Below, piece after piece: positions 7,992 through 15,692 of a DNA stretch of 25,763 bases (position 1 is its first letter; the number at the start of each line of letters is the position of its first letter). The translations under genes were made by a program, and so were the position numbers. Under the pieces are notes generated by a model. The model was not told where the DNA came from. It ran no database searches and was given only the letters and a program-made list of their open reading frames with translations. Source of the DNA: an uncultured Eubacteriales bacterium (GTDB lineage Bacteria > Bacillota > Clostridia > Oscillospirales > Acutalibacteraceae); assembly GCA_934457095.1 (NCBI GenBank), contig CAKSHJ010000015.1:1-25763 (forward strand), given 5' to 3'.

Positions 7992-8005
7992 GCAGGTGTT
8001 TTTAC

Positions 8006-8505
8006 AGGAATGTGTATGATGTCGATTATTATAATCTCGATGTTACCATTTCTGTCGGCTACCGCGTGAAGTCTCAGCGCGGCGTGCAGTTTCGTATTTG
8101 GGCAACGGGAATTTTGAAGGAGTATATGCGAAAGGGCTTTTCTCTGGATGATGAGCGCCTGAAAAATTTGGGTGGCGGCGGATACTTCAAGGAGTTGCTG
8201 GAGCATATCCGCGATATCCATGCTTCTGAAAAGGTGTTTTACTGTCAGGTGCTTGAAATCTACGCTACCAGTATTGACTATGACCCCAAGGCGGAAATCT
8301 CCATTCGGTTTTTTAAGAAAGTCCAAAACAAGATTCATTATGCCATTCATGGACAAACAGTGGCGGAGATCATTTACACACGCCGATGCGGAGAAAGAAT
8401 TTATGGGCTTGACCACCTTTGCGGGCAGTCAGCCCACGCTGAAAGAGGCGGTAGTTGCCAAGAACTATCAGAACGAGAAAGAACTTCGTGCTATGGGGCA
8501 GCTTT
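8006..8505 (+). pseudogene. Remnant of a RhuM-family protein
   Basis: After the resolvase stop, one frame gives YNLDVTISVGYRVKSQRGVQ, FRIWATGILKEYMRKGFSLD, YFKELLEHIRDIHASEKVFY and YATSIDYDPKAE, the middle of a virulence RhuM-type protein, with no N-terminus. At about 8374-8386 the frame shifts: AEIIYT continues as HADAEKEFMGLTTF in another frame, and two bases seem lost from a short repeat. Near 8505 the RhuM similarity ends after LRAMGQLF and recombinase sequence starts. It is non-functional, with both ends missing. Confidence 0.7.
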
Positions 8506-8968
8506 TCATCAATGAGGAAGAAGCAGCGGCGATCCGCGTGATTTTTGATCAGTATGTGCATGCAGATACCGGTGCGAACGTTCTTGCGAAATATCTTGCG
8601 ACCCATGAGATTCACAAAATCCAAAGGCAAAATGAAAAAATCCCTTATTCGATGCGGCGCTAATCCGCAGGATTCTGAAAAATCCGGTATACTGCGGTAA
8701 AATCGCCTATGGCAGACGTTGGACGGAGAAGGTGCATGGCACTCGAAATAATTATCGGCTGGTGGATGGTCTGCATGAGGGAATTGTCTTCGAAGAACTA
8801 TGGCATGAAGCACAGGTCAAGCTGCTGGTGCAGGCAGAGAAGTACGAACACGTCAACAGGGGCAAAGACACCAATTCAGGCTTCCAATCATTTGCGGAAG
8901 ATATGAGCTTGAGTTTGGACAAGGATGCACATATTGAAAGGGTCGCTTTGCTTACCCGGCAGGCATAA
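8506..8968 (+). pseudogene. Remnant of a second large serine recombinase
   Basis: The fragment begins INEEEAAAIRVIFDQYVHAD and, after a one-base frame break in the A-run at 8635-8640, continues FDAALIRRILKNPVYCGKIA, then LHEGIVFEELWHEAQVK. This is the recombinase domain of a large serine recombinase. The catalytic domain, zinc ribbon and coiled coil are missing. The last ~20 codons (MSLSLDKDAHIERVALLTRQ) come from another place: the HIERVALLT pattern resembles the C-terminal end of rRNA uracil methyltransferases. The tail may be the 3' end of an interrupted host gene. The fragment abuts the terminator of dusB and marks the right edge of the left mobile region. Confidence 0.7.
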
Positions 8969-8981
8969 TCTATGTGCAAAA

Positions 8982-9010
8982 AAAAATAGCCCCTTTACAG
9001 GGCTATTTTT
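8982..9010. terminator. Bidirectional intrinsic terminator
   Basis: AAAAATAGCCC (8982-8992) pairs with GGGCTATTTTT (9000-9010), with U-tracts available on both strands. It ends dusB on the minus strand and any read-through from the mobile region on the plus strand. It overlaps the last two bases of dusB. Confidence 0.85.
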
Positions 9011-9974
9011 ATTTGTTTTCTACTAAAATTTCGGCAATTAAAGTATCTAAGTCCTCAAGGCTGCAAAGGTACCCGGCCCTACGACGAAATTCCGCGGCGC
9101 CTTTGATGCCTCTTACATACCAACCTACATGTTTTCTGGCTTCTTTCATGCCATGGCGCTCTGTTTTATAGTTGCATAAAACTTGTATATGCCGACGCAT
9201 AATGCTCATGCGCTCTTGAATTTTGGGCGTCGGCAGCAGGGGTTCGTTATTTAAATACGCGTTGATTTGCTGAAAAATCCAAGGATTGCCTAAAGTTCCC
9301 CTGCCTACCATGACAAAATCGCAGCCGGTTTTTGCCAGCATATCGGCGGCGTCTTTGCCGCAGAAAATATCCCCATTTCCGATGACGGGGATTTTTACAG
9401 CCCGCTTTACCTGCCTTATAATTTCCCAATCAGCAGGCGGTGTGTACATATCTTGTCGGGTTCGGCCATGTACGGCAACGGCATCCGCGCCGGCCTGTTC
9501 GCAAATACGCGCAATCTCCACAGCATTGATGCTGTCTTTGTCCCAACCTTTGCGTATTTTGACTGTTACCGGAATTTTTACAGCCTGTTTTACAGCCGCT
9601 ACAATTTCCCCACATAAATGCGGTTGTTTCATTAGTGCGCTTCCGCCCCCGCTATTACTGATTTTCGGCGCCGGACAGCCCATATTAATGTCAATGGCAT
9701 CGGGGCGGAATTCCATGGCGGTCAAAGCGGCCTGGGCCATAATTTCCGGTTGGTCTCCGAAAATTTGAATGGCTGCCGGACGCTCGGTTTCCGACAACAT
9801 CATTAATTGCCGTCCCTTGCGGTCGCCGTGCCGCAGACCTTTGGAGCTGACCATTTCGGAAATCACATATGCAGCGCCGAACTGCGAGCAAAGCTCTCGG
9901 AACGCCCTATCAGAAACGCCGGCCATAGGCGCTAAAATTGCCCGGCTGGCAAGAGAGATATTACCTATTTTCAA
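9009..9974 (-). CDS. dusB: tRNA-dihydrouridine synthase B
   Basis: This encodes 321 aa. It is an FMN- and NADPH-dependent enzyme that reduces uridine in the tRNA D-loop. It is a TIM barrel with LAPMAGVSDRAF at residues 14-25, the catalytic-Cys motif DINMGCPAPK (Cys100), KIRKGW and VAVHGRTR in the phosphate/tRNA-binding region, and IGNGDI plus VMVGRG near the FMN phosphate. The start is TTG at 9974 with an AGGA site 7 bases before it. The C-terminal helical domain carries EARKHVGWYVRG. It is the first undamaged chromosomal gene to the right of the mobile mosaic and is divergent from polA. Confidence 0.93.
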   Translation of the reverse strand: MKIGNISLASRAILAPMAGVSDRAFRELCSQFGAAYVISEMVSSKGLRHGDRKGRQLMMLSETERPAAIQIFGDQPEIMAQAALTAMEFRPDAIDINMGCPAPKISNSGGGSALMKQPHLCGEIVAAVKQAVKIPVTVKIRKGWDKDSINAVEIARICEQAGADAVAVHGRTRQDMYTPPADWEIIRQVKRAVKIPVIGNGDIFCGKDAADMLAKTGCDFVMVGRGTLGNPWIFQQINAYLNNEPLLPTPKIQERMSIMRRHIQVLCNYKTERHGMKEARKHVGWYVRGIKGAAEFRRRAGYLCSLEDLDTLIAEILVENK

Positions 9975-10102
9975 AACGAAATCCTACCGTTTCTAAACAA
10001 AAATTTATGATTGTATTGTATTTTACCACAAAATGAAACTAAGCGCAATTTTCACAGCATGGTATATTTCCGAGGAAATGGAATGACGGCATGCGTATAT
10101 TA

Positions 10103-10132
10103 TTGCAATTACTGCTGAAAAATTGGTATAAT
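10103..10132 (+). promoter_or_regulatory. Promoter of polA
   Basis: TTGCAA (10103-10108), 18-bp spacer, TATAAT (10127-10132), 33 bases before the polA start. Confidence 0.7.
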
Positions 10133-10164
10133 AAATAAAAAACAGAAAGGTGCGAAAACAGAGT

Positions 10165-12747
10165 ATGAAGCTACTTGTGCTGGACGGAAACAGCATTTTA
10201 AACCGTGCATTTTACGGTATTAAATTACTCACGGCAAAGGACGGTACATTCACAAACGCCATTTATGGCTTTCTGACGATGCTGCAAAAAATTAAGGAGG
10301 ACACCACGCCCGATGCCGTGGCGGTAGCATTTGATATGCGTGCGCCGACATTCCGGCATAAAGAATATGCAGGCTATAAAGCGCATAGAAAGGGTATGCC
10401 GCCGGAACTGGCTCAGCAATTGCCTATATTAAAGGAATTGCTTACGCAGCTGGGTTACCGCTTGGTAGAGTGCGAGGGTTATGAAGCTGATGATATTTTG
10501 GGTACGCTTGCAAGGGTATGTACTGAGCAGGGAGATACCTGTGTGCTGGCAACGGGAGACCGGGACAGTCTGCAATTGGTGAGTCCTACGGTGACGGTGC
10601 GGCTTGCCGCTACCAAATTCGGCCAGCCTATGGTTACGGTATATGACCCGGAAAAAATTCAGGAGGACTACGGGGTTACACCCCGGCAGCTGATTGATAT
10701 TAAGGCATTGCAGGGCGATACCTCGGATAATATTCCGGGGGTTGCCGGAATTGGTGCAAAGGGCGCAGCCGATTTGATTCAGACCTACGGCAGTATACAG
10801 GCTATTTATGAAAATTTGGCACAGCTGGATTTAAAGCCTGCCATGCGTAAAAAATTGGAGGACGGAAAAGACGATGCCTTTTTAAGCTACAAATTGGGTA
10901 CCATTTGCCTGACAGCGCCCATTGATACCGAGTTGGAGCATTATCGCATTTCTGCCGGTGACCCGCAGAGTGCTGTGCGTCTTATGGCGAAATTAGAGCT
11001 GTTTAGTCTTATGAAAAAGTGGGGTTTGGAGCAAATTGAAATGCAGCAGGAAACAGAAGCCGAAGAAACCATACAGGTGAAACTTTGCAAAGATACCGAA
11101 GGTTTGTTACGGCAATTGCAGCAGGAGGGTACGGCGTATTTTTTGGCTTCCTACCGAGAAAAAGAAATGGACAAGTTGTATTTTTATACAAACGGTACGG
11201 TCAGCGTAGTAAATACCTCGGAGCAGCCCGGCTTTTTAAAAGCCTTTTGCGAAAGTGATGATATTTGCAAATATACCCATGATGTAAAGCCGTTTTATGC
11301 GGCGTTATATCGCAGGGGTATTGCGCTGGAAAAATTGGAAACGGACACGATGTTGGCAGGCTATTTGCTCAGTCCATCCTCGTCCGATTATGACCTTTTG
11401 CGCATGGCTACCGAGTACGGAGTGACTGTGCCCAAAACAGAGGTATCGCAGGAAACTATGGTACAGCAGGCGGCGGTATTTCCGGCATTGTGCCGGGTGA
11501 TTGAGGAGAAAATTTCGCAAAACACCCAGCATAAGCTATTGCATGAAATTGAATTGCCGCTTGCACGGGTACTGGCGCAAATGGAGGAGCTGGGGTTTGC
11601 GGTGGACAAAACCGGTATTGCTCAATACGGTACGGAATTAGAAGGGAAAATTGACTTGCTGCGAAAACAAATTTACAGCGAGGTTGGTTACGAATTCAAC
11701 CTGAATTCTCCGAAACAATTGGGGGAGGCATTGTTTGTAAAATTGGGTTTGCCGGCTGGCAAAAAAACAAAAACAGGCTACTCCACCAATGCCGAGGTTC
11801 TGGAAAAACTCCGTTACCAACACCCTGCCGTTGAGCTGATTTTAGAGTATCGTACTTTGGCTAAAATTAAATCCACCTACTGCGACGGTTTACTCAAGGT
11901 GGTAGAATCCGATGGCAGAATCCATTCCAGCTTCAACCAGACAGAGACTCGAACCGGGCGTATCAGCTCTACCGAGCCGAATTTGCAAAACATTCCGGTG
12001 CGCACCGCGGTCGGCAAGGAGCTGCGCAAATTTTTTATTGCCAAAGAGAATTACGTTTTGGTCGATGCCGATTATTCTCAAATTGAATTACGTGTTTTGG
12101 CGCATGTTGCAAATGACCAAAGCATGATACAGGCGTTCCGAAATAATGACGACATACACCGCGACACCGCGGCGGAGGTCTTTCATATGCCAAGAGAAAT
12201 GGTGACTCCTTTAATGCGTAGTCGCGCAAAGGCAGTCAATTTCGGCATTATTTACGGCATTGGCGCATTTTCGTTGGCCAAAAATATCGGTGTCACACGC
12301 GCAGAGGCTGAGGAATATATTAAAACATATTTAGAACATTTCAGCGGCGTGCGCAGGTATATGACCGAGGTGGTGGAAAAAGCCAAGGAAACCGGTTATG
12401 TAGAAACACTGTTTGGTCGCAGACGCTATTTACCGGAGCTTAGCTCCTCCAATTTTAATTTACGCTCGTTTGGTGAACGCGTTGCTATGAATATGCCTAT
12501 TCAGGGTACGGCGGCCGACATTATTAAAATTGCAATGATTCGGGTTGGGCATCGTTTGGAGCGGGAAAAATTGCGTGCGCGGCTGATTTTGCAGGTGCAC
12601 GACGAATTGTTGGTAGAGGCTCCGCAGGAGGAAGCCGAATTGGTGCGGCAGCTTTTAACGCAGGAAATGGAGCAGGCAATTCATCTTTCCGTACCCATGG
12701 TGGCAGAGGCGGCCGTGGGCAAAACTTGGTATGAGGCCAAAGCGTAA
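10165..12747 (+). CDS. polA: DNA polymerase I
   Basis: This encodes 860 aa. It fills gaps and removes RNA primers in replication and repair. The N-terminal 5'-3' exonuclease spans about 1-290 (VLDGNSILNRAFYG, YEADDILGTLA, ALQGDTSDNIPGVAGIGAKG). The central 3'-5' exonuclease-like domain lacks the usual catalytic DxE (TAYFLASYREK in its place), as in many Firmicute enzymes, so proofreading is probably absent. The polymerase domain has motif A VDADYSQIELR (about 633-643), motif B RSRAKAVNFGIIYG (about 685-698) and motif C QVHDE (about 810-814). The start at 10165 (MKLLVLDGN) fits the family; a GTG at 10150 is too close to the AAAGG site. The hydrolase gene follows after 20 bp. Confidence 0.97.
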   Translation: MKLLVLDGNSILNRAFYGIKLLTAKDGTFTNAIYGFLTMLQKIKEDTTPDAVAVAFDMRAPTFRHKEYAGYKAHRKGMPPELAQQLPILKELLTQLGYRLVECEGYEADDILGTLARVCTEQGDTCVLATGDRDSLQLVSPTVTVRLAATKFGQPMVTVYDPEKIQEDYGVTPRQLIDIKALQGDTSDNIPGVAGIGAKGAADLIQTYGSIQAIYENLAQLDLKPAMRKKLEDGKDDAFLSYKLGTICLTAPIDTELEHYRISAGDPQSAVRLMAKLELFSLMKKWGLEQIEMQQETEAEETIQVKLCKDTEGLLRQLQQEGTAYFLASYREKEMDKLYFYTNGTVSVVNTSEQPGFLKAFCESDDICKYTHDVKPFYAALYRRGIALEKLETDTMLAGYLLSPSSSDYDLLRMATEYGVTVPKTEVSQETMVQQAAVFPALCRVIEEKISQNTQHKLLHEIELPLARVLAQMEELGFAVDKTGIAQYGTELEGKIDLLRKQIYSEVGYEFNLNSPKQLGEALFVKLGLPAGKKTKTGYSTNAEVLEKLRYQHPAVELILEYRTLAKIKSTYCDGLLKVVESDGRIHSSFNQTETRTGRISSTEPNLQNIPVRTAVGKELRKFFIAKENYVLVDADYSQIELRVLAHVANDQSMIQAFRNNDDIHRDTAAEVFHMPREMVTPLMRSRAKAVNFGIIYGIGAFSLAKNIGVTRAEAEEYIKTYLEHFSGVRRYMTEVVEKAKETGYVETLFGRRRYLPELSSSNFNLRSFGERVAMNMPIQGTAADIIKIAMIRVGHRLEREKLRARLILQVHDELLVEAPQEEAELVRQLLTQEMEQAIHLSVPMVAEAAVGKTWYEAKA

Positions 12748-12767
12748 AAATAGAAAGAGGTGGCAGT

Positions 12768-13577
12768 ATGCGCAAATCAGCATATCCTCTCAAACCAATG
12801 GAATATGCACCCAGGAATCAGCATAGAGCCTTTGAAAAATTGCGACAGGATACCAATACCGTAGTGGTGTTTTTACACGGTTTTTTGGGCAGTCCCAATC
12901 AATTTGCCTCGCTGGCGCAATATGTTTACGATTTGGGCTATGCAAGCGCGGCACCTTTACTGCCCGGTCACGGCGGCACGGCAAGAGATTTTGCAAAAAG
13001 TTCGCGGTGGCAATGGGTGGACTGCGTACATGAAAGCGTACACCGCTATGCCGACTTATATCCCAATGTATTTTTGGTGGGGCATTCCATGGGCGGACTG
13101 CTTGCCATTTGCGAGAGTACCTGTAATAAGGCGCATGTAAAAGGGCTTATTTTAATGAATACCGCCGTTAAAATTCATCTAAAAAGCCGCCCATCTCTGT
13201 ACGGCGCAAATAATTTTTTCAGCCGCCACCCCATTTATAACCGTATAGACCGCTACTATAAAGAAAACAACAGCGTACAGGTGGAGCATTTGCCACAGAC
13301 TCTCGGTTGGATGCCCCGCGTTATGGATTTAGTAGGACTTTCCCGGCAAGCGGTTAGAGTATTGCCACAGGTCAAAGTGCCGGTTTTAATTACGCAGTCG
13401 CGCAAGGACGAGGCTGTACTTTGGCGCAGCGCTGAAATGATTGCCAATGGCTTGATAAATTGTCCATACCGTAAGCTGGTTTATTTACAACGTTCTTGGC
13501 ATTCGTATTATTTTAAAAGAGAACAGCAACAGCTTCAAGATGAAATCAAGTGTTTTTTAGATATTTGCCGCCGCTAA
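12768..13577 (+). CDS. Alpha/beta hydrolase (carboxylesterase or lysophospholipase type)
   Basis: This encodes 269 aa with an alpha/beta hydrolase fold. There is an oxyanion loop FLHGFLGSP, the nucleophile elbow GHSMGG with Ser107, probable acid Asp214 (QSRKDEAV) and His245 (RSWHSYYF). Lid helices lie about 140-195. The size and layout match Est30-like carboxylesterases or monoacylglycerol lipases. The substrate cannot be told from sequence. There is no signal peptide, so it is cytoplasmic. Start ATG 12768 follows AGAGGTGG. It lies 20 bp after polA and is probably read from the same transcript; the next gene has its own promoter. Confidence 0.85.
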   Translation: MRKSAYPLKPMEYAPRNQHRAFEKLRQDTNTVVVFLHGFLGSPNQFASLAQYVYDLGYASAAPLLPGHGGTARDFAKSSRWQWVDCVHESVHRYADLYPNVFLVGHSMGGLLAICESTCNKAHVKGLILMNTAVKIHLKSRPSLYGANNFFSRHPIYNRIDRYYKENNSVQVEHLPQTLGWMPRVMDLVGLSRQAVRVLPQVKVPVLITQSRKDEAVLWRSAEMIANGLINCPYRKLVYLQRSWHSYYFKREQQQLQDEIKCFLDICRR

Positions 13578-13596
13578 AACGGAAAAATAAAGGGAA

Positions 13597-13625
13597 TTGC
13601 GTCAAAGAATGGTTTGGTGTATAAT
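13597..13625 (+). promoter_or_regulatory. Promoter of the phosphatase-rimI-tsaD operon
   Basis: TTGCGT (13597-13602), 17-bp spacer, TATAAT (13620-13625), 39 bases before the start at 13665. Confidence 0.7.
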
Positions 13626-13664
13626 AATAAAAAATACCGGAAATTGAAAAGGAGAGGATTTCTC

Positions 13665-14120
13665 ATGGTAGTACATTTTATTTGTACCGGAAATACTTGC
13701 CGCAGTCCGATGGCAGCGGCATTGTATTACAAGCATTTGAACGATAACGGCGTCAATTATGTGCAGGTGGAAAGCGATGGTCTTGCCGCTTATGAGGGCG
13801 ACAAGGTAAGTGAGAATGCGGTTTTAGCGTGCAAAGAGCTGGGTGTAGATATTTCTAAGCATATTGCGCACCGCTTAAGAGGCAAAGATTTGATTAAGGG
13901 TAGTTTTTTTGTGGTAATGGAGCCGGTACACCGCCAAATTTTGGTCGAGGCGGGTATTGACCCGGCGCAGGTGTATATTTTAGGCGGACCGCAGGGGATT
14001 CCAGACCCGTATCAAAAGGACTTTGCCGAATTTTGTAAGGTCAGAGACCAAATTATGGCCTCCTTTGCCGATTTAGACCATGTTTTGTTTACGCAGGCAA
14101 AAGAAGCATGGAAAAAATAG
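13665..14120 (+). CDS. ywlE: Low-molecular-weight protein phosphatase, YwlE-like
   Basis: This encodes 151 aa. The start at 13665 follows AAAGGAGAGG. The CX5R loop is CTGNTCRS, with nucleophile Cys7 and Arg13, followed by SPMAAAL. The general-acid loop is GIPDPYQKD near residue 110. Thr at the fifth position of the loop is the residue that in B. subtilis YwlE favours phospho-arginine over phospho-tyrosine, so an arginine phosphatase counteracting an McsB-type kinase is plausible. Classical tyrosine phosphatase activity is the alternative. It overlaps rimI by 13 bp and belongs to an operon with rimI and tsaD. Confidence 0.87.
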   Translation: MVVHFICTGNTCRSPMAAALYYKHLNDNGVNYVQVESDGLAAYEGDKVSENAVLACKELGVDISKHIAHRLRGKDLIKGSFFVVMEPVHRQILVEAGIDPAQVYILGGPQGIPDPYQKDFAEFCKVRDQIMASFADLDHVLFTQAKEAWKK

Positions 14121-14578
14121 GCATTGTACCTGTGCAGCGAAAGCATATTCCCGCTCTGGCTCGGCTGGAGCGGCTTTGCTTTGCAGAACCATGGTCTGAA
14201 AATGCCTTGCAAAGCGCGTTGGACAACCCGTTGTCGTTGTTTTTTGCGGCAGAACAGGAAGGTCAAACGCTGGGGTATGCGGGTATGCAGTGCGTTGCCG
14301 GTGAATGTTATGTAAATAATATTGCAGTTTTTCCGCAGCACCGCGGCAGAGGCGTAGGTACTTCTTTGGTACAAATGCTTATTATGGCGGCGCAACAGAA
14401 AAACAGTACGCTTATTACCTTAGAGGTGCGTCCGTCTAATACGCAGGCGGTGTCGCTTTACCGAAAATTAGGCTTTGAACAGGTAGGGTGTCGCAAGCAA
14501 TTTTACCGCAGACCCACAGAGGATGCTCTTATTCTCACCAAATACCTTGCAAAGGGAGATACGGTATGCAAATTTTAG
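14108..14578 (+). CDS. rimI: Ribosomal protein bS18-alanine N-acetyltransferase
   Basis: This encodes 156 aa with a GNAT fold. The acetyl-CoA-binding motif A is AVFPQHRGRGVGTSLVQML (about residues 73-92), followed by LEVRPSNTQAVSLYRKLGF, the RimI-specific stretch with the substrate-side loop. It acetylates the N-terminal Ala of S18 in well-studied bacteria. It overlaps the phosphatase gene at its 5' end and tsaD by 13 bp at its 3' end. The usual third member of this cluster, tsaB, is not between them. Confidence 0.88.
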   Translation: MEKIGIVPVQRKHIPALARLERLCFAEPWSENALQSALDNPLSLFFAAEQEGQTLGYAGMQCVAGECYVNNIAVFPQHRGRGVGTSLVQMLIMAAQQKNSTLITLEVRPSNTQAVSLYRKLGFEQVGCRKQFYRRPTEDALILTKYLAKGDTVCKF

Positions 14579-15579
14579 CCATAGAAAGCTCATGCGATGA
14601 AACGGCAGCCGCTATAGTAGAAAACGGCAGAATCGTACATGCTTCGGTGATCGCTTCGCAAATTGCAGAGCATCAGAAATACGGCGGCGTAGTTCCGGAA
14701 ATTGCTTCTCGGCGGCACTGTGAGGCCATTGTGGAGGTTACGAAGCAGGCGCTTTTGCAGGCAAATAAAACGCTTACACAAATAGACGCGATTGCCGTTA
14801 CCTATGCTCCCGGTTTAATCGGAGCGCTTTTGGTAGGAGTCAATTTTGCCAAAGGAGTGGCATTGACTGCCGATTTGCCGCTGATACCCGTGCATCATTT
14901 GCGTGCGCACATTGCCTCTAATTATATTACTTCTCCGCAACTTGCGCCGCCATTTTTATGTTTGGTGGTTTCCGGCGGACACACGCATTTGATTGATGTG
15001 AAGGATTACACCGATTTGCAGGTGCTTGGGCAAACCAGAGACGATGCTGCCGGAGAAGCCTTTGACAAGGCTGCAAGAGCCATGGGGATGCCGTACCCCG
15101 GGGGGGTGCATTTGGACAAAATTGCGGAGCGAGGGAATGAAAATGCCTTTGCATTGCCGCACCCCAAGATACAGGATTCTCCGTTGGACTTTAGTTTTTC
15201 TGGTTTGAAAACTTCGGTGATAAATCTGCTTCACAATGCCTCTCAAAAGGGGCAGACGCTTACTGTTTGCGACCTTGCAGCGTCTTTTCGCAAGGCGGTG
15301 ACGGATTGTCTGGTACAAAATACCGTGCAGGCTATGCAAACTACCGGTCATAAAAAATTGGTGGTGGCAGGAGGGGTTTCGGCAAATTCCCTGTTGCGGC
15401 GCAGACTTGCGCAAATATGTGCCGAAAGAAATTGGGAACTGTATTTACCCGCGCTTGATTTATGCGGGGACAATGCCGCTATGGTGGGAGCGCAGGCGTA
15501 TTACGAATATAAAGCGGGTACGCTGGCGGGTATGAATCTCAATGCTTGTGCGGCCATGTCCATAGAAGGTGCTCTTTGA
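14566..15579 (+). CDS. tsaD: tRNA N6-threonylcarbamoyladenosine synthase subunit TsaD
   Basis: This encodes 337 aa. With TsaB and TsaE it transfers threonylcarbamoyl to A37 of ANN-decoding tRNAs. The start at 14566 has AAAGGGA nearby and gives the standard N-terminus MQILAIESSCDET. The ASKHA fold has metal-binding HHLRAHI (His111, His115) and SGGHTHL, ATP-site GEAFDKAARAMG and YPGGVHLD, FSFSGLKT, and VAGGVSANSLLR with a late DNAAM. No tsaB or tsaE lies in the window, so the rest of the complex must be elsewhere. Confidence 0.96.
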   Translation: MQILAIESSCDETAAAIVENGRIVHASVIASQIAEHQKYGGVVPEIASRRHCEAIVEVTKQALLQANKTLTQIDAIAVTYAPGLIGALLVGVNFAKGVALTADLPLIPVHHLRAHIASNYITSPQLAPPFLCLVVSGGHTHLIDVKDYTDLQVLGQTRDDAAGEAFDKAARAMGMPYPGGVHLDKIAERGNENAFALPHPKIQDSPLDFSFSGLKTSVINLLHNASQKGQTLTVCDLAASFRKAVTDCLVQNTVQAMQTTGHKKLVVAGGVSANSLLRRRLAQICAERNWELYLPALDLCGDNAAMVGAQAYYEYKAGTLAGMNLNACAAMSIEGAL

Positions 15580-15610
15580 CCAATATTACCCGGAATTCAT
15601 AAAATACTCA

Positions 15611-15639
15611 TTGATTAAAGCGCACACATGTATTATACT
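15611..15639 (+). promoter_or_regulatory. Promoter of the PEPCK gene
   Basis: TTGATT (15611-15616), 17-bp spacer, TATACT (15634-15639), 54 bases before the start at 15693. Confidence 0.65.
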
Positions 15640-15692
15640 AAAACTATCGAATACAATTTTTGGTCGGGTTACGCCGCCGAAAGGAGACCGAG

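Noticed and set aside
7384..8968. Frame breaks as plain sequencing errors
   Set aside because: Not excluded, but housekeeping genes with similar A-runs are intact, and the region also has large deletions typical of real decay.
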